Assembly: GCF_002846205.1 (NCBI RefSeq)
Contig: NZ_PHKV01000002.1
Location: 434,001-498,000, forward strand
Direction of reading: 5' to 3'
Source of the DNA: Xanthomonas prunicola
Lineage (GTDB): Bacteria; Pseudomonadota; Gammaproteobacteria; Xanthomonadales; Xanthomonadaceae
DNA: 64,000 bases
The notes under the pieces were generated by a model, which saw only the letters and a program-made list of their open reading frames with translations, was not told the DNA's origin and did not search any database. Shown in pieces: positions 52,948 to 61,667 of this stretch; within the stretch, counting starts at the first letter, position 1; the number at the start of each line of letters is the position of its first letter. The translations under genes and the position numbers were made by a program.

Positions 52948-54888
52948 TTACATACCGATCATGAACATTTCACCGGTATAGCGGCCCTGGAATTTCTCAA
53001 TCGATTTTCCGGTCATCGCAACGACTTCTGCATCGAGCGCTGTGTACCCATCGCCGCCTCGCTGGTAGGAATAGGCGTTTCCCACCTGATGGATGCGCGC
53101 CGCGCCAGCTCCATACACTTGCGATTGCGAGTAGCCACTAGTCAGCACTGCTGCCAGCTTGGCGCCCGGCTCAAGCGTCACTATCCAGCGGACAGACTCA
53201 TACGAGCTCAGCACCAGGATGATCGGCTTGTTCGAACGTCGTACCCGCACCTGCACGGTCCCGATGCGGGCGCCGGCCCCTGACGTACTGGTTTCTCTAC
53301 GCCCCTCGTAAACGCCGACCGCTTCAATATGCGAGGTTCGCCCAAGCTCAGCCATTTCTCCATGCGGCAAACGTGGTGCCGTCGCCCGTGCGCTGTTAGT
53401 TGCAGTAGATCGCAATAGCGCTGCGCGCAGTAGGCGCAATTGCTCGGTTGTCATCGGAATCCTGCCTGCTGCATGCCGCTCTACTTCAGCAGCCCGGAGC
53501 AATGACTGGTTCAGTTGTGCATTACGTGCAGCCACCAACTGGGCAATCGCCTGTGTCCGCACCTCAAGATAGGTATTCACGTCTACGGGCGGCTGCGACT
53601 GGAACCTCTCCACCAACCTGATCTGCGCGTTGTCGATCACGGCATTGCGGCGTAACGAGGGCACGTAGAGCACGCGACTACCCACTCCTGGAACATCGTC
53701 CAGTACAGCCAGCGTGCGTTTGCTGATCGAGTAAATGTATGTCCGACTGCCCTCCGGGTCGTTGGTGAAATAACCGGTGATAACAAGGGCATCGGGATCC
53801 GGCGTAGTCGTTGCAGACGTCGCCATAAGCGGCGATAGCGTAATACTTGACGCCTGCAGTGATGGCAGCGCAATCCGTTTGATCCCCCCGGCCACAGAAA
53901 AAGCAAATGTCTCATCGGACGAAAGGTTGGAGCGCCCCCATCCAGAGATCGGCATCTCGCGTTCGGAAAGGATTCGCGTAGTCCATCCCTCAGCATCACG
54001 GTGCAGCTCGATTTCTGCAATGGTTTTCCACGCCATCAGTAGAAAATGTAGTGGCTTGCCCGGCACTGGATATACCATCTGCAGGCCCGGCGATGACAGA
54101 AGGAGCGACTGCATATTTCCACTGGCCAAATCCAGAAACACAGGCCCCGCGTTACCCATTTTTTGGTCGGAGTTGTTTCGTGGCGTGTAGATCACACCTA
54201 CATCCCCAACAAGGTGGATTCCCGAAGGCGTCATCGAGAAGGTCGCGAGCGCGTCACCGGACTCGGTGTCACTGAGTTGCACGCGCCCCTCGCTATTGCT
54301 GGAAATCACCACCCGTCCGTTTGGTGATAAGGTCGCCGAGGTGAAGAGACCATTCCTCTCTGCCAGGACCTGACCGCTACCGATATCCACCACCAGGTAC
54401 TTGTCGGCAAGTTGCAGCAAGGCGACGCCAGCCCGTGTTGCGAATGCCGCATCTGCAATGTAACTAGGCGCCGTCAGCACCTGCAATGGAGATTTGGGGA
54501 CAGCGCGCAACGGCGGAGCGGCGATTAGCAGGCTGGCTCGACGCATTCCCAGCCATTGGCTGAGCGACGCATCGGCACGGACAAAGCATGCCTTGTCGCT
54601 CAGCGCAGAGCGGATATCCTGCGCGCTTGAGAGAAAAGAGGGCACATAACTCCCCGAGCATTCCCGAGCGCGACGTATCAACCTTGACTGATATTCGGAT
54701 TCCAGCGCCGCAACATCAGCCGCAAATATCTTCGCCGTCGCATCCAGGCCAGCTTTGCCGGCGAGAACCTCACTCCCTGGCGGCATCGCATCGGTAATGC
54801 GTTCTTCCATCGTTTTGCCGAGATTGCCGCAGCCACCCAGGCACGCAGCCATGGCGAGCAACGCAACATTCCGTGTCAGAAATTTCAT
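52948..54888 (-). CDS. Large lipoprotein with beta-propeller-like repeats, hypothetical
   Basis: A 646-residue lipoprotein; ATG 54888 follows a GGGGATGGGT sequence, and the signal ends in CLGGC (LLAMAACLGGCGNLGK). Residues about 130-420 carry blade-like repeats (LADKYLVVDIGSGQVLAERN, TSATLSPNGRVVISSNSEGR, VQLSDTESGDALATFSMTPS), which fit a WD40-like propeller. The C-terminal 150 residues have a separate beta domain (HIEAVGVYEGRRETSTSGAG, SNKPIILVLSSYESVRWIVT). The periplasmic role is unknown. It lies within the effector island, but no toxin gene is adjacent on its strand. Confidence 0.65.
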   Translation of the reverse strand: MKFLTRNVALLAMAACLGGCGNLGKTMEERITDAMPPGSEVLAGKAGLDATAKIFAADVAALESEYQSRLIRRARECSGSYVPSFLSSAQDIRSALSDKACFVRADASLSQWLGMRRASLLIAAPPLRAVPKSPLQVLTAPSYIADAAFATRAGVALLQLADKYLVVDIGSGQVLAERNGLFTSATLSPNGRVVISSNSEGRVQLSDTESGDALATFSMTPSGIHLVGDVGVIYTPRNNSDQKMGNAGPVFLDLASGNMQSLLLSSPGLQMVYPVPGKPLHFLLMAWKTIAEIELHRDAEGWTTRILSEREMPISGWGRSNLSSDETFAFSVAGGIKRIALPSLQASSITLSPLMATSATTTPDPDALVITGYFTNDPEGSRTYIYSISKRTLAVLDDVPGVGSRVLYVPSLRRNAVIDNAQIRLVERFQSQPPVDVNTYLEVRTQAIAQLVAARNAQLNQSLLRAAEVERHAAGRIPMTTEQLRLLRAALLRSTATNSARATAPRLPHGEMAELGRTSHIEAVGVYEGRRETSTSGAGARIGTVQVRVRRSNKPIILVLSSYESVRWIVTLEPGAKLAAVLTSGYSQSQVYGAGAARIHQVGNAYSYQRGGDGYTALDAEVVAMTGKSIEKFQGRYTGEMFMIGM

Positions 54889-54977
54889 ACCCATCCCCAA
54901 GTGGTCTTCGTTCCGAGCGCGTGGCTCGAAAGGCTGGCAGATCATAGCCGAGGTGATCGTCGCCTGCCTATTGCGGC

Positions 54978-55816
54978 GCTAACGGCGGCGCTAACGGGGT
55001 CAGGTTCACTTCCTACCCAAATTTCAGGCTACGGCCTCAGCTTTCGGGAGGGCTTCCTCGCTATCAGCACCAATGCCTTTCTGCGAGTCCTGCCAGGTGG
55101 CCAGACTTCCGCGTATCGACCTTCCGGGCATCCCGCAGCACATCGTGCAGCGTGGGAACAACCGCTTGCCCTGCTTTCTGGATGATGGCGATCGATTGCG
55201 CTATCTGCACCTGATGCATGAGGCCTTGCACGCCACAGGCTGCCAGTTGCACGCTTACGTCTTGATGGACAACCATGTGCACTTGCTAGTCACGCCATCT
55301 GATGCGGGACGGAGCGGGCAACTGATGCAGCGGCTTGGACGACACTACGTCGCATTGTTCAATGGCCGCCACGGGCGCACTGGTACGCTATGGGAAGGGC
55401 GGTACAAAGCGTGTCTTGTGGACAGTGCGGACTACGTCCTTCGCTGCTATCGCTACATTTAGCTCAATCCGGTGCGTGCTCGTCTGACCGACAACCCGGC
55501 GGCGTATCGCTGGTCCAGCTGCTCAGCCAACCTAGCCAACGCAGGCACTCCGCATTGACACCACATCCCTGTTGGCTTGCGCTTGGAAGCGACCCGATCA
55601 AGCGATCCAACACCTACCGTACCCTGCTCGATGAAGCCCTCTCCGACAAACTGCTCGCTAGCATTGGTCTTCATCTACAGCAGCAGCGAGCTCTGGGCCA
55701 CGACGCCCCCGCGCGATGGTCGAAGCCAAGACCCGCCGCTTTGCGGGCGTCAGGCCCGCTCATCGGCCACGCAAACCGAACACCGTCGATTGATAAGTTA
55801 ACCTGACCCCGTTATT
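54978..55816 (+). mobile_element. REP-RAYT unit 1 (REP half-sites around a broken RAYT)
   Basis: AACGGGGTCAGGTTCACT at the left (54992-55010) faces TTAACCTGACCCCGTTAT at the right (55799-55815), an inverted pair of REP half-sites. Between them lie the conserved leader and a RAYT pseudogene. Right after the right half-site comes the truncated DUF2007-like copy, so the unit sits within a rearranged duplication. Confidence 0.65.
55097..55793 (+). pseudogene. REP-associated tyrosine transposase (RAYT), inactivated
   Basis: This is a near-identical copy of the intact RAYT at 62460-63158. It begins at GTG 55097 (ATG in the intact copy), with LPRIDLPGIPQHIVQRGNNR and the HUH-type motif YVLMDNHVHLLV. 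At 55460 CATTTAG gives a stop where the intact gene has CATTGAG (Glu). Further on, one base is missing near 55534, so the frame also shifts. The rest can be followed to 55793. RAYTs are domesticated Y1 transposases that act on REP sequences. Confidence 0.85.
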
Positions 55817-56090
55817 CCCAGATAAATGATGCTGATGAATTACATCAAGTTTTTGTTCATGGCGATGATTGGGATAGTGCAGCGCGAATGCTCGACATGC
55901 TCACCAGGAGCACGCATTGCACAGAGGCATCCACATCAGTGAACACTGGATCGCGTCGACAGTACGCCGCAATTGTCATGATTGCTCTTGGAATCTCTGC
56001 CGGCCTTGCCGCTACAAGGCTACTCCATAGCGCCCCCAGCCCTTGCCTATTCCTACCGCAGCCCCCTGCTCCCACCCGATAGGCCACTGG
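55817..56090 (+). pseudogene. Truncated copy of the DUF2007-like protein gene
   Basis: The sequence from CAGATAAATGATG onward matches 52334-52600 closely and encodes DELHQVFVHGDDWDSAARML and YAAIVMIALGISAGLAATRL, ending like the intact protein (FLPQPPAPTR). The first 35 codons are missing: the copy begins directly at the right REP end of RAYT unit 1. It is therefore a 5'-truncated duplicate, probably made by recombination or insertion at the REP. Confidence 0.75.
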
Positions 56091-56189
56091 CAGGTCGTGT
56101 CGTCCACGCGGGCAGCGCAACGATCAAGGTATCAGGGCGCGACTCAAGACAGCGAACACGTGAACCTGAGCCTTTTTATTGGCACGAGC

Positions 56190-56605
56190 CATAGCTGATC
56201 GTTGCCTCCCCACAGCTGCCAGCGCCTAGCGCAAAGCAGTTGGTCAACCTGCACGCACAACGGATACAGATCGAGCTGGCATTTCGTGATCTGAAGTCGC
56301 ATCGCTACGGTCAGACAATGGAAGACAGCCTGACCCGACGCGGTGAGCGTCTGCAGATCCTGCTGTTGCTCAACACGCTGGCGACCTTCGCCGGCTGGTA
56401 GGCAGGCCTGAGCTGCGAGTCCACCGGCCGCGCACTGGCTATCGCCGCGCAACAGCACACGCAAGCTCAATTCGAAGCTTCGTGTCGGCCGCGAGGCGTT
56501 GGTCAGACGCTGGCCGATGGAACCTGTCTCACGCTGGCTAGAACGCTTGCGCACACTCCCCGACGCAGAGCGCTCGCAGACGACGCTGGTGCCGTAAAAA
56601 CTTGG
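56190..56605 (+). pseudogene. IS4-family transposase C-terminal relic
   Basis: The frame encodes QLVNLHAQRIQIELAFRDLK, SHRYGQTMEDSLTRRGERLQ and LLLLNTLATFAGW, followed by TAG and then AGLSCESTGRALAIAAQ. The RIQIELAFRDLKSHRYG segment is the YREK-like region with the catalytic glutamate found in IS4-type DDE transposases. The N-terminal part with the first two aspartates is absent and there is at least one stop. A REP half-site (56616-56633) follows at once. Confidence 0.7.
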
Positions 56606-56615
56606 GGATACCCAA

Positions 56616-56633
56616 GGACCTGACCCCGTTATC
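56616..56633 (+). repeat. REP half-site
   Basis: GGACCTGACCCCGTTATCG, the same right-hand half-site seen after the RAYT genes, here directly behind the IS4-type relic. Confidence 0.55.
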
Positions 56634-56993
56634 GCTCGCTTAATTGCCTCCGCCCCCTTCTTTTGCTTCTTTTCTCCGTTTTCCCCCAGAGTTTCCCTAA
56701 CTTCGTAAGCTGCCAGAGTAGGGTATTGCGCTGATCTCAGCGGTGGCGTATACAGCACATATGGCGCCGCACGAGGCGGAACGCCATACACAGGAAGTAC
56801 CTCTAGGACGCAGCAAAGCGGCCTGTTCAAAGGACTGTATGACGCACATAACGCGCCCAGAGACCTGACGCTCTTACTTTCGTCGCACAAGGACGAGGCC
56901 GTCCTTGCCTGTCATCTTTCTGCTCATTAAAGGAGGTAGATGCCGTCTCGCCGCTCAAGATCAAGATCAGGACCAATCAACCAAAGGACATGG
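56634..56993. other. Intergenic upstream of a three-gene operon
   Basis: About 360 bases without a recognised gene. Just before 56940 there is a near-perfect ribosome binding site (AAAGGAGGT) in front of an in-frame ATG; translation from there would add 18 polar residues to the signal peptide of the next gene. A second site (AAAGGA at 56984-56989) serves ATG 56994. Confidence 0.45.
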
Positions 56994-57521
56994 ATGAAAA
57001 TGACTGCAATTAATCGTAGCCGCATCTCGCTTCTCGCTATGACAATGAGCGTAGCTGGGTCAGGTTTCGCACAACAGTGCACATCAACTAGCGCACAACT
57101 GACATTCAGTGAGTTTCCGGTTGGAACTACCATTACCACGCAGTATCAAGACAAAGGCTTCAATTTTCCCGCAAGTCCGGCAGCGCAAATTACCTCCGAT
57201 AGCTCCAATCCAACTTCACCTGTATTGTCTGGCACGCCCAAGTTCCAGGGGCCGATCGTTGCCGAACTGGTTGATCCCAGCAATCCTGCTACGAAGCTGA
57301 CTGCAACCTCACTAAGCTTCCAAGCTGGATACTTCGATCAGGTAGCCTCCACCGTGGTCGAATTTCGTGACATCAACGGCGCCGTTCTTAGCACAGCAAG
57401 CAACCAGTCCACCGGAATTGTGACCTTTACTGCGCCCGCAGGTACGCACTCCTTCCAAATTGCAGACGCAGGCGGTGATCAAAATGGCTTTGCCATCGAC
57501 AATCTGCAATTCAGCGCTTAA
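56994..57521 (+). CDS. Hypothetical secreted beta-sandwich protein
   Basis: A 175-residue protein from ATG 56994 with a signal peptide (SRISLLAMTMSVAGSGFAQQ). The mature chain looks like a jelly-roll beta-sandwich: STSAQLTFSEFPVGTTITTQ, YQDKGFNFPASP, ATSLSFQAGYFDQVASTVVE, GIVTFTAPAGTHSFQIADAG and the final GFAIDNLQFSA. This resembles the N-terminal domain of PEP-CTERM-type exported proteins but lacks the PEP anchor. Start 56940 (strong ribosome binding site) cannot be excluded. First gene of a probable operon with 57534 and 58373. Confidence 0.65.
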   Translation: MKMTAINRSRISLLAMTMSVAGSGFAQQCTSTSAQLTFSEFPVGTTITTQYQDKGFNFPASPAAQITSDSSNPTSPVLSGTPKFQGPIVAELVDPSNPATKLTATSLSFQAGYFDQVASTVVEFRDINGAVLSTASNQSTGIVTFTAPAGTHSFQIADAGGDQNGFAIDNLQFSA

Positions 57522-57533
57522 AGCGGCGGCGCA

Positions 57534-58376
57534 TTGCGCATTTCAATCCCGACCAAAGATGCAGAGTTCGAGCTTAATCAGCAGAACCAGACCCGATCTG
57601 GGGATATTAGCTTCACGGCAGCAGGTAGCGCGGCAACCGGCACTGTGAATTGGACCGCCGAGCTGGAATACGACACATCCACACCTCGGTCAATGCCAGG
57701 CCTCACCAGCACTTTCACCACGAATGGCACTGCTACGCACAAGCTCTACTATCAGTCGCGAGGCGGGCGTTTGAAGGTTGCAGCTTCGACCAGCGCAGCG
57801 CAAGCATGCCCGGTTGAGTATGTCTACATCTTGGGCAGTCAGATCCCGGATGACACCATCACTACGCGCCTGGTTTCGCTTTACACCGACGGAGCCACTC
57901 CGCGTCTTTACACAGGCATTGCCAACCAGGAAAGCAACTACCGTCAGTTCACGCAAATCACGAAGTATGGTCACGCAGGTCTATGGCCGACAGAGAGCTA
58001 CGATGGCGGAAGCCATGTAGGGCTGATGCAAGTTGCGACCTCAGGCAGCACAATTACTGGCTCACAAGGCGTTTTTAACGCATGGAGTTGGATCGAAAAC
58101 ACAGCCTCTGCAGACACGCTCTTTCGAGAGAAGATGCGCACAGCAGTGCGTCTTTACCGTCGGATGCGTACCGCAGCCCCCGGTATTCGCGAGCTAACCG
58201 GAGTAGAACTAGAGAGTATGGCCATCACGCTCTACGGCCCTGGCGCCGCGTCGGGCCTGGAGAATCAGTATTACCGAGCTGTGAACAATGATGGTTCCTG
58301 GAATTGGGTGGTCAACACCCAGAACAACCCGACGGGTGTGAATTACACCAATGAAGTGAGGTCGAAAATCCAATGA
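57534..58376 (+). CDS. Hypothetical protein with lytic-transglycosylase-like domain
   Basis: A 280-residue protein starting with TTG 57534, 12 bases after the preceding stop. The N-terminal 100 residues are beta-rich (RSGDISFTAAGSAATGTVNW). From residue about 125, RLYTGIANQESNYRQFTQI and DGGSHVGLMQVAT follow the SLT pattern of a catalytic Glu in an ES motif with a later GLMQ, as in lytic transglycosylases. It has no signal peptide of its own. It overlaps the next gene by 4 bases. It might be a toxin or a wall-remodelling enzyme; neither is shown. Confidence 0.6.
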   Translation: MRISIPTKDAEFELNQQNQTRSGDISFTAAGSAATGTVNWTAELEYDTSTPRSMPGLTSTFTTNGTATHKLYYQSRGGRLKVAASTSAAQACPVEYVYILGSQIPDDTITTRLVSLYTDGATPRLYTGIANQESNYRQFTQITKYGHAGLWPTESYDGGSHVGLMQVATSGSTITGSQGVFNAWSWIENTASADTLFREKMRTAVRLYRRMRTAAPGIRELTGVELESMAITLYGPGAASGLENQYYRAVNNDGSWNWVVNTQNNPTGVNYTNEVRSKIQ

Positions 58377-59068
58377 AGATGAATGACTTACTACTCGCAC
58401 TCGTTATAGCTTCTTCCGCCCCACTCGTCGCTTGGAGCGCCGATCTTGGCAAACCTGTGACTTGGCAATCATCCCAGGCCGCCAAGCTCAATCAAACACC
58501 GGACCTTGCTAGGGTCGCTGAGAGGCTTATCGTCCAATACGACCTTGATGGCGACACCGTGCAACCCACGGTTAGCGAAGCCAAGTTCGTTGACCTGGAT
58601 GGTGATGGGATCTTGGAGCTTGTTGCACTGGTTGATTACTCCGGCCGTCTGTTCTTCAACAATCTCGCCATCATTACAGCGCGAGCAGGCAGTCCGGTCG
58701 TTACGACCTATCGAAGCAACGGCACAAACATGCAGGACTTGGATCAGCGGATCATTTCTAAGCCGGGCTCACCGAAGAAGCTCTTGGTCGTAGACCGCTT
58801 CATTGATCGGTACGAAGGCTCGTTACCCAGTCCAAAGGAGCAGCGGTTGCTCGAACTCTATTCGGGTAGTTTGCAAGATGTAAGCAAACAGCATCGCGAC
58901 TACTACTTTAAGCGCCTAGACGTGCTTGAAAAACAGGCTGGAAATTCTGCAGGCGGCAGTGCCAAGAGCGCAAGTACAGCCAGTTCAACAAGTCCAACCG
59001 AGCGGGACGAAAAGTTCGTGCTCAGGCAGGAATTGGAGCGCACCCGAATGCAGACACTGGGCGAGTGA
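58373..59068 (+). CDS. Hypothetical exported protein, third gene of operon
   Basis: A 231-residue protein overlapping the upstream gene by ATGA, so it is translationally coupled. It has a signal peptide (LLLALVIASSAPLVAWSADL). The mature part contains AKFVDLDGDGILELVALVDY, an acidic DxDGDG loop that may bind calcium as in FG-GAP or EF-hand-like repeats, and KLLVVDRFIDRYEGSLPSPK. The tail is Ser/Ala-rich and then charged (KFVLRQELERTRMQTLGE). It could be the inhibitor of the lytic-transglycosylase-like protein, which would explain the coupling, but this is inference. Confidence 0.6.
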   Translation: MKMNDLLLALVIASSAPLVAWSADLGKPVTWQSSQAAKLNQTPDLARVAERLIVQYDLDGDTVQPTVSEAKFVDLDGDGILELVALVDYSGRLFFNNLAIITARAGSPVVTTYRSNGTNMQDLDQRIISKPGSPKKLLVVDRFIDRYEGSLPSPKEQRLLELYSGSLQDVSKQHRDYYFKRLDVLEKQAGNSAGGSAKSASTASSTSPTERDEKFVLRQELERTRMQTLGE

Positions 59069-59102
59069 TTAGAAGGGGCTCTGGCATATCTGCTGGGGCC
59101 CT

Positions 59103-59825
59103 TTAATTTAAAGGGACGGGGGCAATTAACCAACCTGAGTCACCCGGCAGGACGACCACGCGGGCGGCACGTCGTTGGTCTGCCCAATGCACGTTCCACC
59201 ATTGCCTGGAGAAGCGCGAGTCACCCAAGGCGCGCTCCTGCATGAGGTGAAGGCGGATTGCATGTTCGTCCTCTCGGGCTAGACCCGCATGAAGCCATTT
59301 TGCATAGACAGACACCCGCTCGGCTGCATCGCAGCCAAGATGCAGATGGACCTCATGCAACGTGATGAGCTGGCTTTTCGCAAGCCCCAGATGCGTGTGC
59401 ACGCTTGACCAGCGGTACTCGGTTGGCAATGCCACCATGCGGGCGCGTACCGGATTGAGTTCGAAGTAGCGCAAGACCGTGAGCACATACCGTTCGGTTT
59501 GCACTAAGCAGGACTTGAACCGCCCCTGCCACAGGGTTCCGCTGCGCCGGTGCCTGACGTTGAAGGCTTGCACATACGATTGGCCGCTGAGCCGCATCGC
59601 CGAAGACACTGCGCCAGCCTTATCCGCCGAGACCAGCAGGTGCACGTGGTTGTCCATCAGCACAAACGCATGCACCCGCACAGCAAAGCGCTCGCAGGCC
59701 ACGTGTAGTAGCTGGCAATAATGACGCCGATCCTCATCGTCCAAGAAGATCGCGCACCGGTTCACGCCTCTCTGGACGACATGCATCGGAACGCCGGGCA
59801 GTTCCAGACGCGGCTGACGGGACAT
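59103..59825 (-). CDS. RAYT (REP-associated tyrosine transposase), second family
   Basis: An intact 240-residue Y1-type transposase: RQPRLELPGVPMHVVQRGVN, the HUH motif in FVLMDNHVHLLVS, then RHRRSGTLWQGRFKSCLVQ with ELNPVRARMVALPTEYRWSS. The catalytic tyrosine is likely in the SGQSYVQAFN helix. It differs clearly from the other RAYTs here (different spacing and a longer C-terminus, VVVLPGDSGWLIAPVPLN), so it is a separate lineage. Start ATG 59825. No matching REP pair was found around it. Confidence 0.85.
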   Translation of the reverse strand: MSRQPRLELPGVPMHVVQRGVNRCAIFLDDEDRRHYCQLLHVACERFAVRVHAFVLMDNHVHLLVSADKAGAVSSAMRLSGQSYVQAFNVRHRRSGTLWQGRFKSCLVQTERYVLTVLRYFELNPVRARMVALPTEYRWSSVHTHLGLAKSQLITLHEVHLHLGCDAAERVSVYAKWLHAGLAREDEHAIRLHLMQERALGDSRFSRQWWNVHWADQRRAARVVVLPGDSGWLIAPVPLN

Positions 59826-60023
59826 GGCCGGGCCTCCTGCTCAAGAAGAAGACCTGAGCCTGATGGCAGCGACACAGGCCCGCTATCAGACATCGCCGCG
59901 CGTGCCTGTACGACCGGCTCGCTTAGTTACCTCCATCCCCTTTCGCCCGGATGCGGAGTTGCGACCACTCACTTATCCGTTGTCATCCTGGCAACCGGGA
60001 AACACGAAGCCACCTCGAAAACG

Positions 60024-61667
60024 TCACCCCAAGGACTGCCCCTGATTTCTGGACACCTCGCGCTGTTGCGTCATCGCTTGTTCCTGAGCAATTGCCTGGT
60101 TCGCCACCATCAGCTTGGCGTCGGACTGCTCTATAGGCGTCTGCATCGCCTGCTGCACGGGCACATGAGCACGCAGGTGCGCGGGATCGTTCAACTCGCC
60201 TTGAACCGCGAACAGACGCTCGGGACCAGCGACAACATGATCCACTCTGCTTAATGCATTGTCGGATAGTGAGGTGCTGGAGCCATTCGGGTACTGGTCT
60301 CGATTATCCTTGCAGGCGGCAAGAAAGCTCCTGCACACGCGCTCGCTGTTCTCATCGAATGGCACACCAGCCTGGCTCCCGAGCCGCTGCACTCCGTCCC
60401 TGATTTGCAGCAGCATTGCGTGATCGGGGTGCGCAGGATTGTCGGGGCCGGCCCTGCCACCGTGCTGTTGCGGGGCAGGACGAAGTTCCGGTGCATGAGG
60501 GTCTACATGCATTAGCCGTTGCGTCTGGTCTCCCTGCCGCACATTGAGATCGGTGGTGCCATCCTGGTTTCGGGCGCGCGTCAAATTCTCGCGCGCGACA
60601 GAGCTCCATTCACCGTTCAAGAAAGCATGGCCCTGCCCATGCTTGTTCCAGTTGACCAGGTCATTCCCTGCGGCATAGAAGCCTGGCCCATTGAAACGCT
60701 CTGGGTGCGCGCGATCCGCAGGACCGTACTGATGCGTCGCACCTCTATCCAAAGCCCCGATGAACTGCCCCGCGCGATCGTCATGGATGAACAGGTTTTT
60801 GATGACCGGGTACTCGTGCGGCAAGTTCTGGTGCGTCCTGTCCGCATTGAGGGCGGTTGGATTGACAAGCGGATCAGCCAGGACACTCGCCCATGCCGTC
60901 GAGAGAGGGCTTTCTCGATTTGCGTTGCGCAGCGCGTTGACGACATCGGCACCTCTCAAGGCGCCGTCGCGGCCCGACTCCAAGTAGTCCAGTGGTCCCG
61001 AACGTCTTGGGCTAAGGCCATCGATGGCAACACTGACATCTGCCACAGAATGGTATTGATTTTTTTCGAGGTTACGAATCATAGGCGCCGTGAGCGCTTC
61101 ATTTTGATTGAATGCTTTTCCAACCATGGCTGCCAATTTCACCTGATCGTCCAACGAAGCATTCTGATAAAGTTCGCTTCGCTGCAAAGGTGCAATCGCG
61201 CGGTCCATGATCTTGTTGATCTGCGTAACATCTTGCTCATGCACCCAGTTAATACCCGCATCGGAAGAAAGGAATTGATCCAATCGCGACTTGACCTCCG
61301 CATCCAGCGGCCGCCCCAACTCGCTTTTGATCGTTCTGCCGTTACGGCCTAGATCCGCGATGGTCTGCGACACCTGATCTTCGCTCAGCACACTTTGCGG
61401 CTGATTGATAGCGGCCCATCCCTGATAGGCATTGACCAAGTCCCGGGGAACGTTCTCGCCATTAGGATTGCCAGGTTGATAGTGCTGACCCAGATCAACC
61501 TGAATGGTACCGATGGTGTATCCGCTATTGTCAGCTGGCTCTAGCCTCGGCGTTCTAGGATTATCACCGGCAACTTCAAGGCTGTATGATTCATATCTAC
61601 TTTCAGATGTAACTCCTACCGCAAAGTACAGCGTTGCGCGTAATTCCTGATCCGTCAGCCTGCTCAT
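60024..61667 (-). CDS. Putative X-T4SS effector: lysozyme-like peptidoglycan hydrolase + XVIPCD
   Basis: A 547-residue protein. ATG 61667 has a GGAGG ribosome binding site and overlaps the upstream gene by ATGA. The N-terminal 220 residues contain SESRYESYSLEVAGDNP and NSGYTIGTIQVDLGQHYQPG, the Glu-containing helix and SGYxIGxxQxDLGQ motif of a lysozyme-like group common in Xanthomonas T4SS effectors. A central 200 residues are unassigned. The XVIPCD is at about 425-547: NPAHPDHAMLLQIRDGVQRL, LSRVDHVVAGP, LFAVQGELNDPAHLRAHVPV and a Gln-rich tail. It should cleave peptidoglycan of target bacteria. Confidence 0.85.
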   Translation of the reverse strand: MSRLTDQELRATLYFAVGVTSESRYESYSLEVAGDNPRTPRLEPADNSGYTIGTIQVDLGQHYQPGNPNGENVPRDLVNAYQGWAAINQPQSVLSEDQVSQTIADLGRNGRTIKSELGRPLDAEVKSRLDQFLSSDAGINWVHEQDVTQINKIMDRAIAPLQRSELYQNASLDDQVKLAAMVGKAFNQNEALTAPMIRNLEKNQYHSVADVSVAIDGLSPRRSGPLDYLESGRDGALRGADVVNALRNANRESPLSTAWASVLADPLVNPTALNADRTHQNLPHEYPVIKNLFIHDDRAGQFIGALDRGATHQYGPADRAHPERFNGPGFYAAGNDLVNWNKHGQGHAFLNGEWSSVARENLTRARNQDGTTDLNVRQGDQTQRLMHVDPHAPELRPAPQQHGGRAGPDNPAHPDHAMLLQIRDGVQRLGSQAGVPFDENSERVCRSFLAACKDNRDQYPNGSSTSLSDNALSRVDHVVAGPERLFAVQGELNDPAHLRAHVPVQQAMQTPIEQSDAKLMVANQAIAQEQAMTQQREVSRNQGQSLG

